A DNA stretch of 60,105 nucleotides from Fischerella muscicola PCC 7414 (GCF_000317205.1 NZ_AJLK01000180.1:1-60105); one strand, 5' to 3'; positions 30,518 to 39,829 are shown, numbered from the stretch's first letter. Notes: generated by a model not told the origin, from the sequence alone. A program made the numbers and translations.

Positions 30518-30922
30518 ATGATTATGAAGCGCTATTGGTCACGTCTGCTTGCTCTGGTCTTAGTTGTAGCTATTGGTCTAATGGGTTGTTCCGGTAGTCC
30601 AGATGGTTTGTCTGGTGATTATCGCCAGGACACATTGACTGTACTCAATACTTTAAGACATACCCTAGAGTTACCAGACGATTCACCAGAAAAAGCAACT
30701 GCGCAAGCACAAGCGCGTCAACAAATAAATACTTTTGCAGCTCGTTATCAACGGGATAATTCTGTAACAGGTTTGGGTTCTTTTACAACCATGCGAACTG
30801 CCCTCAATTCCCTTGCTGGACACTACAGTTCTTATCCCAATCGTCCTGTACCGAAAAAGCTCAAGGATCGTCTAGAAATGGAGTTTAAGCAGGTCGAGAT
30901 GTCACTACAGCGTGGCGCATAG
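30518..30922 (+). CDS. psb27: Photosystem II assembly lipoprotein Psb27
   Basis: Lumenal lipoprotein that binds CP43 in photosystem II assembly and repair intermediates and keeps the manganese site open before the extrinsic proteins attach. 134 residues. The signal peptide ends at the lipobox LMGC (Cys24), followed by the four-helix Psb27 core: SGDYRQDTLTVLNTLRHTLE, FTTMRTALNSLAGHYSSYPN and LKDRLEMEFKQVEMSL. Two ATGs, 30518 and 30524, are possible starts; both give a normal signal. A cluster of hairpins follows the gene. Confidence 0.95.
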   Translation: MIMKRYWSRLLALVLVVAIGLMGCSGSPDGLSGDYRQDTLTVLNTLRHTLELPDDSPEKATAQAQARQQINTFAARYQRDNSVTGLGSFTTMRTALNSLAGHYSSYPNRPVPKKLKDRLEMEFKQVEMSLQRGA

Positions 30923-31317
30923 TTGTCTGCTGAGGCAGAGTTAAAAGTCAAGATTTAACAGAAGGCAGCGTCCTAACGGATTCCTCTAATTGTAAACCAC
31001 CAGAGGCTTCCGAAGATGGCTGCTGCCGTTCTAGAGTCAAACAATTTTGGATTTTGGAGACTTTTTACTCGGAATTCTTGTTCATCTGTGGGATACCACT
31101 GTATTAGTATAATCAAGCTACCAGCAGCATATCAGGACGTAATGTGATAGTTTTTTATCACTCAACTAAATCAAAAATGCGGCAACAGAAATGAGGTTTT
31201 GAGAGTCACTCAAAACCAGGCTGCAAAGCCTCAGAACTAAGCCTGGAATTTTATACACTTTTTCCCAACTCATCTGAATTTGGGACAAATGATTCTTTTG
31301 TCATTTTATTGCTAAGT
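30923..31317. other. Intergenic region psb27 to GH10-like gene, rich in inverted repeats
   Basis: About 395 bases with no gene but an unusual density of inverted repeats, listed separately at 30964-31246. It may hold a 3' structure of psb27, a small RNA, or the leader of the next gene. Confidence 0.55.
30964..31246 (+). ncRNA. Candidate structured RNA (clustered hairpins)
   Basis: Perfect stems in order: GGCAGC (30964) / GCTGCC (31022), enclosing CGGA (30977) / TCCG (31009) and CCTCT (30983) / AGAGG (31002), all nested; then GTGATA (31144) / TATCAC (31156); GGTTTTGA (31195) / TCAAAACC (31210); CCAGGCT (31216) / AGCCTGG (31240). The last two overlap by two bases and may be alternatives. The function and the transcript are unknown; strand is assumed from the flanking genes. 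Confidence 0.35.
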
Positions 31318-32853
31318 ATGTTTAACCGTCCCCTGAATGTTGCAAAACCAATATTCTTTTGGCGGCGTCTTTTCGCTGCAATTTTCAGCAGTAGTATGCT
31401 GATACCATATTTTGAGAATCAGCCTGCACAAGCACAGGAAGTCAACCAATATTGCCAAATATCAGCAGAACAAGCGCAAGCAAAAGAAAAATTACGTTTG
31501 TCAGCCCTGCAAGGTGATCAACAAGCGCAAAACCAATACCAGGAACTTGTGCGCCAACATAAACAAACTGTACAAGAATGCCGAACTCGCAACTGGCCAC
31601 AAGTGCAAGCAATCTGGTTGCGTTTGTATCCCTGCGACATTCAGCCGGGCGAAATCGACAGAATCATGGATCGAATTGTCAATCGGGGCTATAACCAAGT
31701 TTATTTGGAAGCATTTTACGATGGACAGGTATTATTACCAGCAGCAAGTAATTCTACAGTATGGCCTTCTGTAGTTCGCACACCAGGAGCAGAAAATGCT
31801 GATTTACTGTTGAGAGCAATTCAAAAAGGACAAGAACGGGGTTTAAAAGTCTACTCCTGGATGTTTACGACTAATTTTGGCTATACATATGCCCAGCGTC
31901 GTGATAGAGAAGGAGCGATCGCTCGCAATGGCAAGGGTCAAACGAGCTTGTATGTTGTTGATGATGGTTCTCAAGTATTTATTGACCCCTACAACTTACA
32001 AGCAAAGCGTGACTATTACCAGATGGTACAGGAAATTTTACGCCGTCGTCCTGATGGCATACTGTTTGATTATGTGCGCTATCCACGACAAGCAGGGGCT
32101 GATTCTATAGCCACTAAAGTTACAGATTTGTGGCTATATAGTCAAGCTACCCAACAAGCGTTATTTCAACGGGCGCAAAATAATAAAGGCTTAGAATTAA
32201 TTCGCCGCTTTTTAAGTAAAGGATACGTGACAGCGGGAGATATCAGTGAAATTGATAAACTTTACCCCCAAGAAGGAGAACCAATGTGGCAAGGCCGTAC
32301 ACCACCGCCACCAGCAGAACCACCATCACCAATAGGACAAAAAGCTGTCGCTGCGGTAATCCCTCCCGCACAAAGACAACCAATCCTCCAATCAGAATTA
32401 TGGCAGCTCTCTGTTGCCCATGCCATGCAGGGTATTCTGGATTTTGTTAATCTAGCTGCTTATCCAGCCCAAAAGCTTGGTATCCCCGCAGGGGTAGTAT
32501 TTTTTCCTGATGGCAACCAAACTGTTGGACAGGGTTATGATTCCCGCTTACAGCCTTGGGATAGGTTTCCCAGTTCCCTAGAGTGGCATCCGATGTCCTA
32601 TGCTAACTGTGGCAATGTCACTTGTATTGCAGCACAAGTACAACGAGTTTTAAGCATGGCTAAACCAGGTACTAAAGTGATTCCTGCGATCGCTGGTCAA
32701 TGGGGTAAGAATGTTAACGGTCGTCCATCACTAGACGCCCAAATGCAAGCAATGAGACCATTCGCTTCCCAAATCACAGGGGTAAGCCATTTTGCTTATT
32801 CCTGGCAAGATCCAGAACATGACCAACAACGGAAATTCTGTCGAGTGAGGTGA
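31318..32853 (+). CDS. Secreted GH10-like (GHL10/DUF187) putative glycoside hydrolase
   Basis: About 511 residues. Signal peptide up to about QPAQA, then a coiled region, then a TIM-barrel domain of the GHL10 type: VQAIWLRLYPCDI, VYLEAFYDGQVL, GLKVYSWMFTTNFGY, FIDPYNLQAKRDYYQMVQEIL, DGILFDYVRYPR, and later WHPMSYANCGN and SHFAYSW. The acidic residues in FDYVRYP are the usual catalytic-loop region. A Pro-rich segment (TPPPPAEPPSP) sits mid-protein. It likely acts in the periplasm on cell-wall or surface glycans; substrate unknown. ATG 31318 is preferred over the TTG three codons earlier. Confidence 0.85.
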   Translation: MFNRPLNVAKPIFFWRRLFAAIFSSSMLIPYFENQPAQAQEVNQYCQISAEQAQAKEKLRLSALQGDQQAQNQYQELVRQHKQTVQECRTRNWPQVQAIWLRLYPCDIQPGEIDRIMDRIVNRGYNQVYLEAFYDGQVLLPAASNSTVWPSVVRTPGAENADLLLRAIQKGQERGLKVYSWMFTTNFGYTYAQRRDREGAIARNGKGQTSLYVVDDGSQVFIDPYNLQAKRDYYQMVQEILRRRPDGILFDYVRYPRQAGADSIATKVTDLWLYSQATQQALFQRAQNNKGLELIRRFLSKGYVTAGDISEIDKLYPQEGEPMWQGRTPPPPAEPPSPIGQKAVAAVIPPAQRQPILQSELWQLSVAHAMQGILDFVNLAAYPAQKLGIPAGVVFFPDGNQTVGQGYDSRLQPWDRFPSSLEWHPMSYANCGNVTCIAAQVQRVLSMAKPGTKVIPAIAGQWGKNVNGRPSLDAQMQAMRPFASQITGVSHFAYSWQDPEHDQQRKFCRVR

Positions 32854-33055
32854 TTGGGGATTGGGGAGGTGGGGAGATGGGGAGGTTGGGAGGTGGGGAG
32901 GTTGGGAGATGGGGAGACAAGGGAGACAAGGGAAACAAGGGAGCAAATTAACAACCAACAACCAACAACTAACCACTAACCTATATAGAGACGCGCCATG
33001 GCGCGTCTCTACAACCACTAACCACTAACCACTAACAACTAACAACCAACTTTGT
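32854..33055. repeat. G-rich tract, palindrome and heptamer STRRs
   Basis: After the GH10-like stop comes ggggaggtggggag-type sequence, then accaacaacta-type units, the 26-base palindrome at 32986-33011, then ACCACTA heptamers. The heptamer block runs into the 3' end of the cyclo-ligase gene. Confidence 0.7.
32986..33011. repeat. Perfect 26-bp palindrome
   Basis: tagagacgcgccatggcgcg and its completion read the same on both strands. It shares the arm tagagacgcg with the palindrome at 191-218. Confidence 0.75.
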
Positions 33056-33589
33056 TTCTGTACAAACAGCATGTAAAGGTTTGTCCCACGGGTCTATTGG
33101 TAATTGGGATAAATAAGCAAAATCAAAGACAATGCCAATAGTGAATTTATTTGTCCACTCAGGTGCAGCAAATAAGCGATCGTAATATCCCCCACCGTAA
33201 CCCAAGCGATAGCCTTGTTGGTCACATGCGACACAAGGCACAAGGATTAAATCTACTTGCTCATAGCTTAGAATTGGAGCATTGGGATGAGGTTCGGGAA
33301 TGCCGTATGCCCCAATTTGTACTGAGTTATTGGGTGTCCATTGATGCCATAACAAAGAATCGCCGACACAGCGAGGCATTCCCCATATTTTGGTAAGGGT
33401 ATTTTGCAATAAGGGACTTAAATCAGGTTCTTGACGAAAGCTGAAATAAGCAAGTACTGTTTTTGCTTGGGTAAACTGGGGTGAACTGAGAAGGTTAGTG
33501 CAAATGCGATCGCTTTTTTGTTTCCATTCTGTGAGTGACATTGATTGACGTTGCTTGAGAAGCGATCGGCGTAGCTGTGTTTTTTCCAT
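33032..33589 (-). CDS. 5-formyltetrahydrofolate cyclo-ligase
   Basis: Converts 5-formyl-THF with ATP to 5,10-methenyl-THF in one-carbon metabolism. 185 residues, normal length. Signatures: N-terminal LRRSLLKQRQSMS (substrate-binding Arg/Lys), VLAYFSFRQEPDL, and the ATP-binding hallmark RLGYGGGYYDR at about 128-138. The final residues LVVSC and the stop codon are read from heptamer repeat sequence, so the natural C terminus has probably been replaced by repeat expansion. Not in an operon; a terminator of the fcl gene lies upstream. Confidence 0.92.
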   Translation of the reverse strand: MEKTQLRRSLLKQRQSMSLTEWKQKSDRICTNLLSSPQFTQAKTVLAYFSFRQEPDLSPLLQNTLTKIWGMPRCVGDSLLWHQWTPNNSVQIGAYGIPEPHPNAPILSYEQVDLILVPCVACDQQGYRLGYGGGYYDRLFAAPEWTNKFTIGIVFDFAYLSQLPIDPWDKPLHAVCTETKLVVSC

Positions 33590-33601
33590 TAAATAATTTA
33601 T

Positions 33602-33660
33602 AAAAAAATAAACACAAAGACACCAAGTAACATTCTTTGTGTCTTGGCGTCTTTGTGGTT
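33602..33660 (-). terminator. Terminator of the fcl gene
   Basis: CACAAAGACACCAAG (33613-33627) pairs with CTTGGCGTCTTTGTG (33643-33657) over 15 bases with one mismatch. On the minus strand a T-rich run follows. Confidence 0.75.
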
Positions 33661-33690
33661 CTATTATGCTTAATTCAACTCAGACTGAAC

Positions 33691-34635
33691 TTACGCAGCG
33701 TTTTGACGCCACCATTCAATGGTATTTTTCAAGCCTTGCTTGAAGTCTACCTGGGCAGTAAAACCAAAGGTTTGTTTTGCCCTTTCGATATCTAAACAAC
33801 GGCGGGGTTGACCGTTAGGTTTGTCGGTTTCCCAAACAATTTCACCTTCGTACCCCATCAATTCACAAATTAAGTTAATCAAGTCACGAATGGAGATTTC
33901 GTAACCAGTTCCCAGGTTCACGGGTTCTGGGTCGTTATAGTATTGCGTACCCATGACAATACCCCGCGCTGCATCTTCTGAATAGAGAAACTCGCGGGTA
34001 GGACTACCATCACCCCAAACAGGGATTTGCTTTTCTCCCTTAATTTGGGCTTCGTAAACTTTGCGAATTAAAGCTGGGATAACATGGGAACTTCTGGGAT
34101 CAAAGTTATCTTCTGGACCATATAAATTCACTGGCAAAAGATAAATGCCGTTAAAGCCATACTGTTGGCGATAAGCTTGCAGTTGGACTAAAAGGGCTTT
34201 TTTGGCTACGCCGTAAGGGGCATTAGTTTCCTCGGGGTAGCCATTCCATAGGTCATCTTCTTTGAATGGTACTGGGGTAAATTTGGGATAGGCACAAATA
34301 GTACCCACGCAAACGAATTTTTCTACGCCAGCTTGATAAGCAGCATGAATTAGCTGGGTTCCCATCATCAAGTTGTCGTAAAATAACTCGGCGGGTTTTT
34401 CTCGATTGAGACCAATACCGCCGACATGGGCTGCTAAGTGAATGACAATATCTTGTTGATCAACTGCACGCTGGCAGTTTTCCATCAGGCGTAAATCACA
34501 ATCACGCGATCGCGGTAATGTAATTTTTTCTGGATTAGCTCCAGCTTTGTATAACTGGTTGACTACCTGACGTCCCAGAAAACCAGTACCTCCAGTTACA
34601 AGAATGCGTTTATCTTTGAGTTCCAAGGCATTCAT
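33691..34635 (-). CDS. fcl: GDP-L-fucose synthase
   Basis: Epimerase-reductase that turns GDP-4-keto-6-deoxymannose into GDP-L-fucose with NADPH. 314 residues. SDR fold: nucleotide motif GGTGFLG at 15-21, HLAAHVGG at 67-74, catalytic Tyr141 and Lys145 (APYGVAK), and [11 protein letters not shown], characteristic of Fcl/WcaG. It starts 22 bases after the gmd stop on the same strand, so the two steps of GDP-fucose synthesis are almost certainly co-transcribed. The product feeds cell-surface polysaccharide, in line with the glycosyltransferases upstream. Confidence 0.95.
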   Translation of the reverse strand: MNALELKDKRILVTGGTGFLGRQVVNQLYKAGANPEKITLPRSRDCDLRLMENCQRAVDQQDIVIHLAAHVGGIGLNREKPAELFYDNLMMGTQLIHAAYQAGVEKFVCVGTICAYPKFTPVPFKEDDLWNGYPEETNAPYGVAKKALLVQLQAYRQQYGFNGIYLLPVNLYGPEDNFDPRSSHVIPALIRKVYEAQIKGEKQIPVWGDGSPTREFLYSEDAARGIVMGTQYYNDPEPVNLGTGYEISIRDLINLICELMGYEGEIVWETDKPNGQPRRCLDIERAKQTFGFTAQVDFKQGLKNTIEWWRQNAA

Positions 34636-34657
34636 CTTTTGTCCTCGTGGATCTTGT

Positions 34658-35743
34658 TCACAGATGCAGCACCCCTACTTCTTGCCGAATCATGGCATTA
34701 TCCATAATTGCGTTTGCTAATTTCCCGTTGGGAGAAGTTAAACCTAAAGCTTGTAAGTCTGCTTCCACCATTAAGGAAACTAGTTCCTCAAATGTTACTG
34801 AAGGCTTCCAGCCCAATTTTTGTTGCGCTTTTGTCGGATCACCTATCAACAAGTCTACTTCTGCTGGGCGGAGATAGCGTGGGTCAAATTCCACATGATC
34901 TTGCCAATTGAGATTTACATAACCAAACGCCAGTTCTAGGAACTCCCGGACTGTATGGGTTTCACCAGTGGCAATTACGTAGTCGTCAGGTTCGTCTTGC
35001 TGCAACATCATCCACATTGCTTTGACGTAATCTTTGGCATAACCCCAATCCCGCTTGGCATCCAGATTACCCATATATAGTTTTTTCTGTCTACCAGCAA
35101 AAATGCGGGCCACTGCCATCGTTATTTTACGTGTGACAAAGGTTTCACCCCGTCTAGGTGATTCATGATTAAAAAGAATACCGTTACACGCGAATAAGCC
35201 GTAAGATTCCCGGTAGTTTACTGTTTGCCAGTGGGCATAAACCTTAGCACAGGCATAGGGACTGCGGGGATAAAAAGGCGTAGTTTCCTTTTGGGGTACT
35301 TCTTGTACCAAACCAAACATTTCTGAAGAGCCAGCCTGGTAGAAGCGCACCTGAATACCTGTACGGCCTTGATAGTCGCGGATTGCTTCCAAAAGACGCA
35401 GTGTTCCCATTCCCACTGCATCAACTGTATACTCTGGTGCATCAAAGCTGACCCTTACATGGGATTGAGCGCCCAAATTGTAAATTTCTGTTGGCTGGAC
35501 TTCTTCTAAGATGCGGCGCAGTGTAGTACCGTCTGTCAGATCCCCATAGTGAAGAAATAACCGCACTCCCTCTTTATGAGGGTCTTCATAAATATGATCA
35601 ATGCGGTCTGTGTTGAATGTGGAAGTCCGGCGAATAATGCCATGAACTTCGTAACCTTGTTCGAGTAAAAATTCACTTAGGTAGGAACCATCTTGACCGG
35701 TAATACCAGTAATCAACGCTCGCTTTTGTTGCGTCATGCTCAA
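34658..35743 (-). CDS. gmd: GDP-mannose 4,6-dehydratase
   Basis: First committed step from GDP-mannose to GDP-fucose (or GDP-rhamnose). 361 residues. NADP motif GITGQDG at 13-19, LGAQSHV at 90-96, catalytic AGSSEMFG at 137-144, and Tyr163 / Lys167 (SPYACAK); [18 protein letters not shown] is the Gmd family block. First gene of the gmd-fcl operon. About 540 bases of AT-rich DNA separate it from the sugar transferase upstream, so it probably has its own promoter there. Confidence 0.96.
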   Translation of the reverse strand: MSMTQQKRALITGITGQDGSYLSEFLLEQGYEVHGIIRRTSTFNTDRIDHIYEDPHKEGVRLFLHYGDLTDGTTLRRILEEVQPTEIYNLGAQSHVRVSFDAPEYTVDAVGMGTLRLLEAIRDYQGRTGIQVRFYQAGSSEMFGLVQEVPQKETTPFYPRSPYACAKVYAHWQTVNYRESYGLFACNGILFNHESPRRGETFVTRKITMAVARIFAGRQKKLYMGNLDAKRDWGYAKDYVKAMWMMLQQDEPDDYVIATGETHTVREFLELAFGYVNLNWQDHVEFDPRYLRPAEVDLLIGDPTKAQQKLGWKPSVTFEELVSLMVEADLQALGLTSPNGKLANAIMDNAMIRQEVGVLHL

Positions 35744-36285
35744 TTATCCCTTGTCGTTTCTGATGATTATTGATACAGGCGACCTGGTACAACTTAGCAA
35801 TAATTTGCTTAATTGCCCAATGGGAAACCTACGAGTTTCCTTGCTTCTATGTTAGTTAACCTCAGTAAATATGCTGATTTTAAATTATTTTCAGGTACTT
35901 TTGTAATCAAAACAGATAAAAATTTTTGATACTGTTTATCTTTTCTAAATTTTTTTACTAAAAGTTTATATATTTTTGAAATTATGAAGAATTTATCAAG
36001 CTGAAATAAAACAGACAATTCAGAGTGAAAACTACATTGATTTTATGACTAAATATTTATTCCCAATTTATTCCCAATTATAAATATAAACTATCCAATT
36101 TTTAAATCCAAGTTTTTCTATGAAAGCAAATTGTGATAGTTAGTATTGTTTGAGATTCCTGGAATAGCCTTTTAGCAAAGACCCCCAATCTAAAATCCTG
36201 TTGGGTAAAATCCAAAATAGGTATGAGTCATTTTTTGTGCATTTGGGGCATTAACTGCCCCATAAAATCAGGGTGTGCTAATTTT
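35744..36285. other. Gene-free AT-rich stretch upstream of gmd
   Basis: About 540 bases. It contains small hairpins: GGAAAC / GTTTCC at 35823-35840, and GGGGCA / TGCCCC at 36245-36261. The second lies 25 bases beyond the stop of the sugar transferase and may end that transcript, though a T run is lacking. A lysine-rich minus-strand frame at 35809-36018 has no recognised homology or ribosome binding site, so I do not call it. Confidence 0.5.
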
Positions 36286-37107
36286 TCAGTAAGCTCCGTT
36301 ATCTTTAGGCATGATTACCACACGAATCGTTTTCAAAACTATCCATAGATCGAGCCAAAAGTTCCTAAATTTTACATAATGCAGGTCTATTTGGACTCGT
36401 CGAGGGTAAGGAATGTCATTGCGACCAGAGACTTGCCATAATCCAGTTATTCCAGGTCGGATAGTTAAAATCTGATCAATGTAATAACCGTATTTTGGTA
36501 ATTCTTCCGCAACTAATGGTCGTGGGCCGACAACACTCATATCCCCTTTGAGAACGTTCCAAAATTGAGGAAACTCGTCCAAACTGGTAATTCGTAAAAA
36601 TTTACCGATCGTTGTAATTCGGGGGTCGTGTTTGAGCTTGAAATTGTTTTCAAACTCTTGCCGCAACTCTGGCGATGTATCCATCATTTGCATGAGAATT
36701 TCGTCAGCATTCGTTACCATTGTGCGGAATTTTATACAATTGAAAGGTTTGTAGTTTTTACCAACCCGTTCTTGGACATAAAAAATGGGGCCTTCTGAGC
36801 TTAAAGCAATCAACAAGGCCAAAACTAAATAAACGGGAGAAAACAAAATTAATACAGAAAGCGAAAAGACAATATCAAATAGTCGTTTAGCAAACTCTCC
36901 GTTGAGAGCCTGAAAAGACAGACTTCTAGGCGTCTTTGCTGGTTGACCGCGTTTTAAGAACGTACGCGATCGCCCAATTAACGTTAATCTGGCTTCACCA
37001 GATGGTGAACGTCTTTCAGGCAAAGAGGGGCTGTCTGTGAAAGAACGCCCCGTCCCGGATGCGCTACGTGAGCGCTTGCCGGAGAGGAGTGAGCTCTGGG
37101 CAGTCAT
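36286..37107 (-). CDS. Polyprenyl-phosphate sugar-1-phosphate transferase (WbaP/EpsE type)
   Basis: Primes exopolysaccharide repeat units by moving a sugar-1-phosphate onto undecaprenyl phosphate at the inner membrane. 273 residues. Core signatures: KRLFDIVFSLSVLILFSPVYL (single membrane segment), GPIFYVQERVGKNYKPFNCIKFRTM, SLDEFPQFWNVLKGDMSVVGPRP and RPGITGLWQVSGRND, all intact. The start is set by AAGGAG at 37112-37117 before the paired ATGs (37110 and 37107). The first 60 residues are Ser/Arg/Gly-rich and are encoded by palindromic repeat DNA, not part of the family core. A GT4 gene lies about 100 bases upstream. Confidence 0.92.
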   Translation of the reverse strand: MTAQSSLLSGKRSRSASGTGRSFTDSPSLPERRSPSGEARLTLIGRSRTFLKRGQPAKTPRSLSFQALNGEFAKRLFDIVFSLSVLILFSPVYLVLALLIALSSEGPIFYVQERVGKNYKPFNCIKFRTMVTNADEILMQMMDTSPELRQEFENNFKLKHDPRITTIGKFLRITSLDEFPQFWNVLKGDMSVVGPRPLVAEELPKYGYYIDQILTIRPGITGLWQVSGRNDIPYPRRVQIDLHYVKFRNFWLDLWIVLKTIRVVIMPKDNGAY

Positions 37108-37208
37108 CATACTCCTTAATAATCCACACCACACATAGTCCCAATCTTAAAGCTAAACGCAGGTGCTTCTGGGAGCAATTTTCCAAAAGCTTCTGCAAAA
37201 ATCAGACC

Positions 37209-38354
37209 TCACATACACTTGGAGAATTTTTTTTCGATGCACGTCTGTAAAAATTCTAAGTAACGTTGGGCAAATATTTGCCTTTTAAATTGATCGGCGT
37301 GCGCTCGAACATATTCGGGATTAAATTTGCTGTAAGAGGCTTCTAAAGTTTCTATAGCTCCAATTAAGGATGCTTCTTTTTGTTCCTCAAACAATATACC
37401 CGTTCCTGTTTCTCCCCAGGTGCGGATATCCCGTACCGTTTCTTTAGCGCCACCAGCGTCATAGGCAATCACTGGCGTACCACAAGCTTGTGCTTCTACT
37501 AAGGCAATGCCAAAATCTTCACAAGCTGCATATACAAAACCTTTAGCATGAGCCATATATTTTTTGACAACCTCATCAGGCTGCCACCCAAGAATTTGTA
37601 TATTTGAATTTGCTATTTTACGAATTTTTTTCATTTCTGGGCCTGTGCCTATTACTACTAATTTTTTTTGCATTTGGTTGAAAGCGCTGACAATTAGAGA
37701 TACTTGTTTGTAACTAACTAATCGGGAAACAGTTAAATAGAAGTCTTGTTTGTCAGGAGAAAAAGAAAAATTTTCGATATTCACAGGTGGATAAATAACA
37801 GTTGCTTCCCGTCGGTAGCAACGCCAAATGCGACGAGCTGTATGGTGAGAATTAGCAATAAAATAATCAACACGATTTGCACTCAGCACATCCCACATGC
37901 GTAATTGATGTAACAAATATCGCGTCATCCAACCGGGTAAACCACGACCGAGTTTGCTTTGATGTAGATAATCAAATGTTAAGTCCCAAGCGTAGCGCAT
38001 GGGACTGTGACAGTAGCAGATATGTAACTGTTCAGGAGAAGTTAGAACTCCTTTAGCAACAGCATGGGATGAAGAAAGAACAATATCATACCCGCGTAAA
38101 TCGAGTTGTTCAATTGCTAATGGCAAAAAAGGTAGGTATTTTTGTATACCTTTTTGGGCAAAAGGGAAGTGTTGAAGAAACGTCGTGCCAATCTGACGTT
38201 TAAATAAATAACTTTCTGGGTTACGAGATTCAAAATCGATGAGGGCATATAAGTCCGCATCAATATAGTTCAGAATTTCCCGCACGACCAGTTCTGAACC
38301 GCCAGTGGCTTTAGGTGTCAGCCACTCATGCACCAAAGCATATTTCAAGGGCAC
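37209..38354 (-). CDS. Family 4 glycosyltransferase
   Basis: A 381-residue cytoplasmic, membrane-associated GT-B transferase. Features include the N-terminal ALVHEWLTPKATGGSE (acceptor loop), CYCHSPMRYAWDL, the donor-side VSRLVSYKQVSLIV and GTGPEMKKI, and the E-x7-E element CEDFGIALVEAQACGTPVIAY. The sequence resembles mannosyltransferases of the WbaZ/WcaI kind. It precedes the priming transferase on the same strand, so it likely adds a sugar to the same polysaccharide unit. The transferred sugar is not certain. Confidence 0.92.
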   Translation of the reverse strand: MPLKYALVHEWLTPKATGGSELVVREILNYIDADLYALIDFESRNPESYLFKRQIGTTFLQHFPFAQKGIQKYLPFLPLAIEQLDLRGYDIVLSSSHAVAKGVLTSPEQLHICYCHSPMRYAWDLTFDYLHQSKLGRGLPGWMTRYLLHQLRMWDVLSANRVDYFIANSHHTARRIWRCYRREATVIYPPVNIENFSFSPDKQDFYLTVSRLVSYKQVSLIVSAFNQMQKKLVVIGTGPEMKKIRKIANSNIQILGWQPDEVVKKYMAHAKGFVYAACEDFGIALVEAQACGTPVIAYDAGGAKETVRDIRTWGETGTGILFEEQKEASLIGAIETLEASYSKFNPEYVRAHADQFKRQIFAQRYLEFLQTCIEKKFSKCM

Positions 38355-38510
38355 AGCTAACTTTAATTAATAGGTAGAAAACGACACAGGTAAATAATGA
38401 GGTTAACTGAAAAGTTTCCCGTTGTAATTGAAAATGGGAAATGCCCCATATCCAATCAAAGACGTTATCTTCTCAAAATAGGTTCCACAAGCTGATAACC
38501 TCAGATCAGG

Positions 38511-38613
38511 GATTGGGGATTGGTGATCGGGGATCGGGGATCGGGTATTAGGGATTGGATATAATCCTAATCCCTAATCCCTAGTCCCTAATCCCTAGTC
38601 CCCATTTCCTAGC
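38511..38613. repeat. Simple-sequence inverted repeat
   Basis: ggggatc/gggtattaggga units are followed directly by ccctaatcccta units, so the two halves are complementary and can form a long imperfect hairpin 37 bases before the CSP41-like start codon. Confidence 0.65.
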
Positions 38614-38649
38614 CCCTAAAATGACAAGTGACATAAAAATTGGGGATTT

Positions 38650-39585
38650 ATGCGAATTCTAATTGTGGGTGGTACTCGATTCATTGGCGTCTACCTGACT
38701 CAACTGCTGGTACAGCAAGGACACGAGGTAGTACTTTTCAATCGTGGGAATCGTCCGTTACCAGTTGAGGGTGTAGGACAAATTACAGGCGATCGCACTG
38801 ACGCCACCCAATTAAAACAAAAACTTTCTAAAGAGAATTTTGATGCCATCTTTGACAATAACGGGCGGGAACTTACTGATACTCAACCACTTGCAGAAAT
38901 TTTTCAAGACCGCGTGCAAAATTTTATCTACATGAGTTCTGCTGGGGTATACCTCAAATCAGACCAAATGCCTCATATTGAAGGTGATGCAGTTGATCCG
39001 AAAAGTCGCCACAAAGGTAAACATGAAACAGAAGCTTACCTAACACAACAGGGAATTCCCTTTACCTCTATTCGTCCCACTTACATTTATGGGCCAAAGA
39101 ACTATAACGATTTGGAAGCTTGGTTTTTTGATAGAATTGTGCGCGATCGCCCGATTCCGATCCCTGGAAATGGCTTACATATCACCCAGCTAGGCCATGT
39201 CAAAGACTTAGCAACGGCAATGACCAAAGTTTTGGGTAATTCTCGAGCAGTCAGACAAATTTATAATGTTTCAGGCGATCGCTTTATCACTTTTGATGGT
39301 TTAGCGCGTGCTTGTGCTGTAGCGGCTGGTAAATCGCCGGATGAAATCAAAATCATCCATTACGATCCGAAAAACTTTGATTTCGGCAAGCGTAAAGCTT
39401 TTCCTTTAAGAACACAGCACTTTTTTGCTTCGGTCAATAAAGCCATGACAGAATTAGATTGGCAACCTGAGTATGATCTAATTTCTGGACTGCAAGACTC
39501 CTTCGAGAATGATTATTTGGTGTCTGGACGGGACAAGGCAGAAATTGATTTTTCTGTGGATGAGGAAATTTTGCAAACTATATAG
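38650..39585 (+). CDS. CSP41-like atypical SDR (NAD-dependent epimerase family)
   Basis: A 311-residue protein with an N-terminal Rossmann motif VGGTRFIG at 5-12 and the family blocks FIYMSSAGVYLKSDQMPH and VDPKSRHKGKHETEAYL. These match the chloroplast stem-loop-binding proteins CSP41 and their cyanobacterial ancestors, which bind RNA and act with ribosomes and transcription in plastids. The Tyr of the SDR YxxxK pair is altered (RHKGKHETE region), in line with an RNA-binding rather than epimerase role. Alternative: a sugar-nucleotide epimerase, since glycan genes adjoin, but they are on the opposite strand. Confidence 0.82.
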   Translation: MRILIVGGTRFIGVYLTQLLVQQGHEVVLFNRGNRPLPVEGVGQITGDRTDATQLKQKLSKENFDAIFDNNGRELTDTQPLAEIFQDRVQNFIYMSSAGVYLKSDQMPHIEGDAVDPKSRHKGKHETEAYLTQQGIPFTSIRPTYIYGPKNYNDLEAWFFDRIVRDRPIPIPGNGLHITQLGHVKDLATAMTKVLGNSRAVRQIYNVSGDRFITFDGLARACAVAAGKSPDEIKIIHYDPKNFDFGKRKAFPLRTQHFFASVNKAMTELDWQPEYDLISGLQDSFENDYLVSGRDKAEIDFSVDEEILQTI

Positions 39586-39781
39586 TTCATAGCTACTTAA
39601 TAATTACGTTTGTAAGCTCAAATCTTATTGTTTGACTCAAAGAATTGTACAAATCTCCTTTGCTTCAATCCTTCTTTGAGTCTTTTATCTCCTTTCCACG
39701 ATAACCCTTGTTTACGATAATTGACTGACACAAAATGGCAAAATCTGCCATAATTTATCCAGAGTTGAATCTGACTGCTTT

Positions 39782-39829
39782 TTATAGATGCAGAACGTCT
39801 CCCCGAACAGAAACTATATTCACTATCAA
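39782..39829 (+). pseudogene. Relic duplicate of the 3' end of the gene at 40178-40570
   Basis: These 48 bases match 40521-40568 at all but a few positions (both contain tatagatgcagaacgtct and gaacagaaactatattcac), in a different reading frame from the gene that follows. It is the tail of a second, lost copy of the downstream gene. Confidence 0.7.

Noticed and set aside
35809-36018. A 69-codon Lys-rich minus-strand frame upstream of gmd
   Set aside because: The composition follows the AT-rich background, there is no ribosome binding site, and it includes a small hairpin repeat; no recognisable domain.
38650-39585. Assignment as a sugar-nucleotide epimerase of the exopolysaccharide group
   Set aside because: The RHKGKHETE and YMSSAGVYLKSD blocks fit CSP41-like proteins better, and the gene is divergent from the glycan genes.
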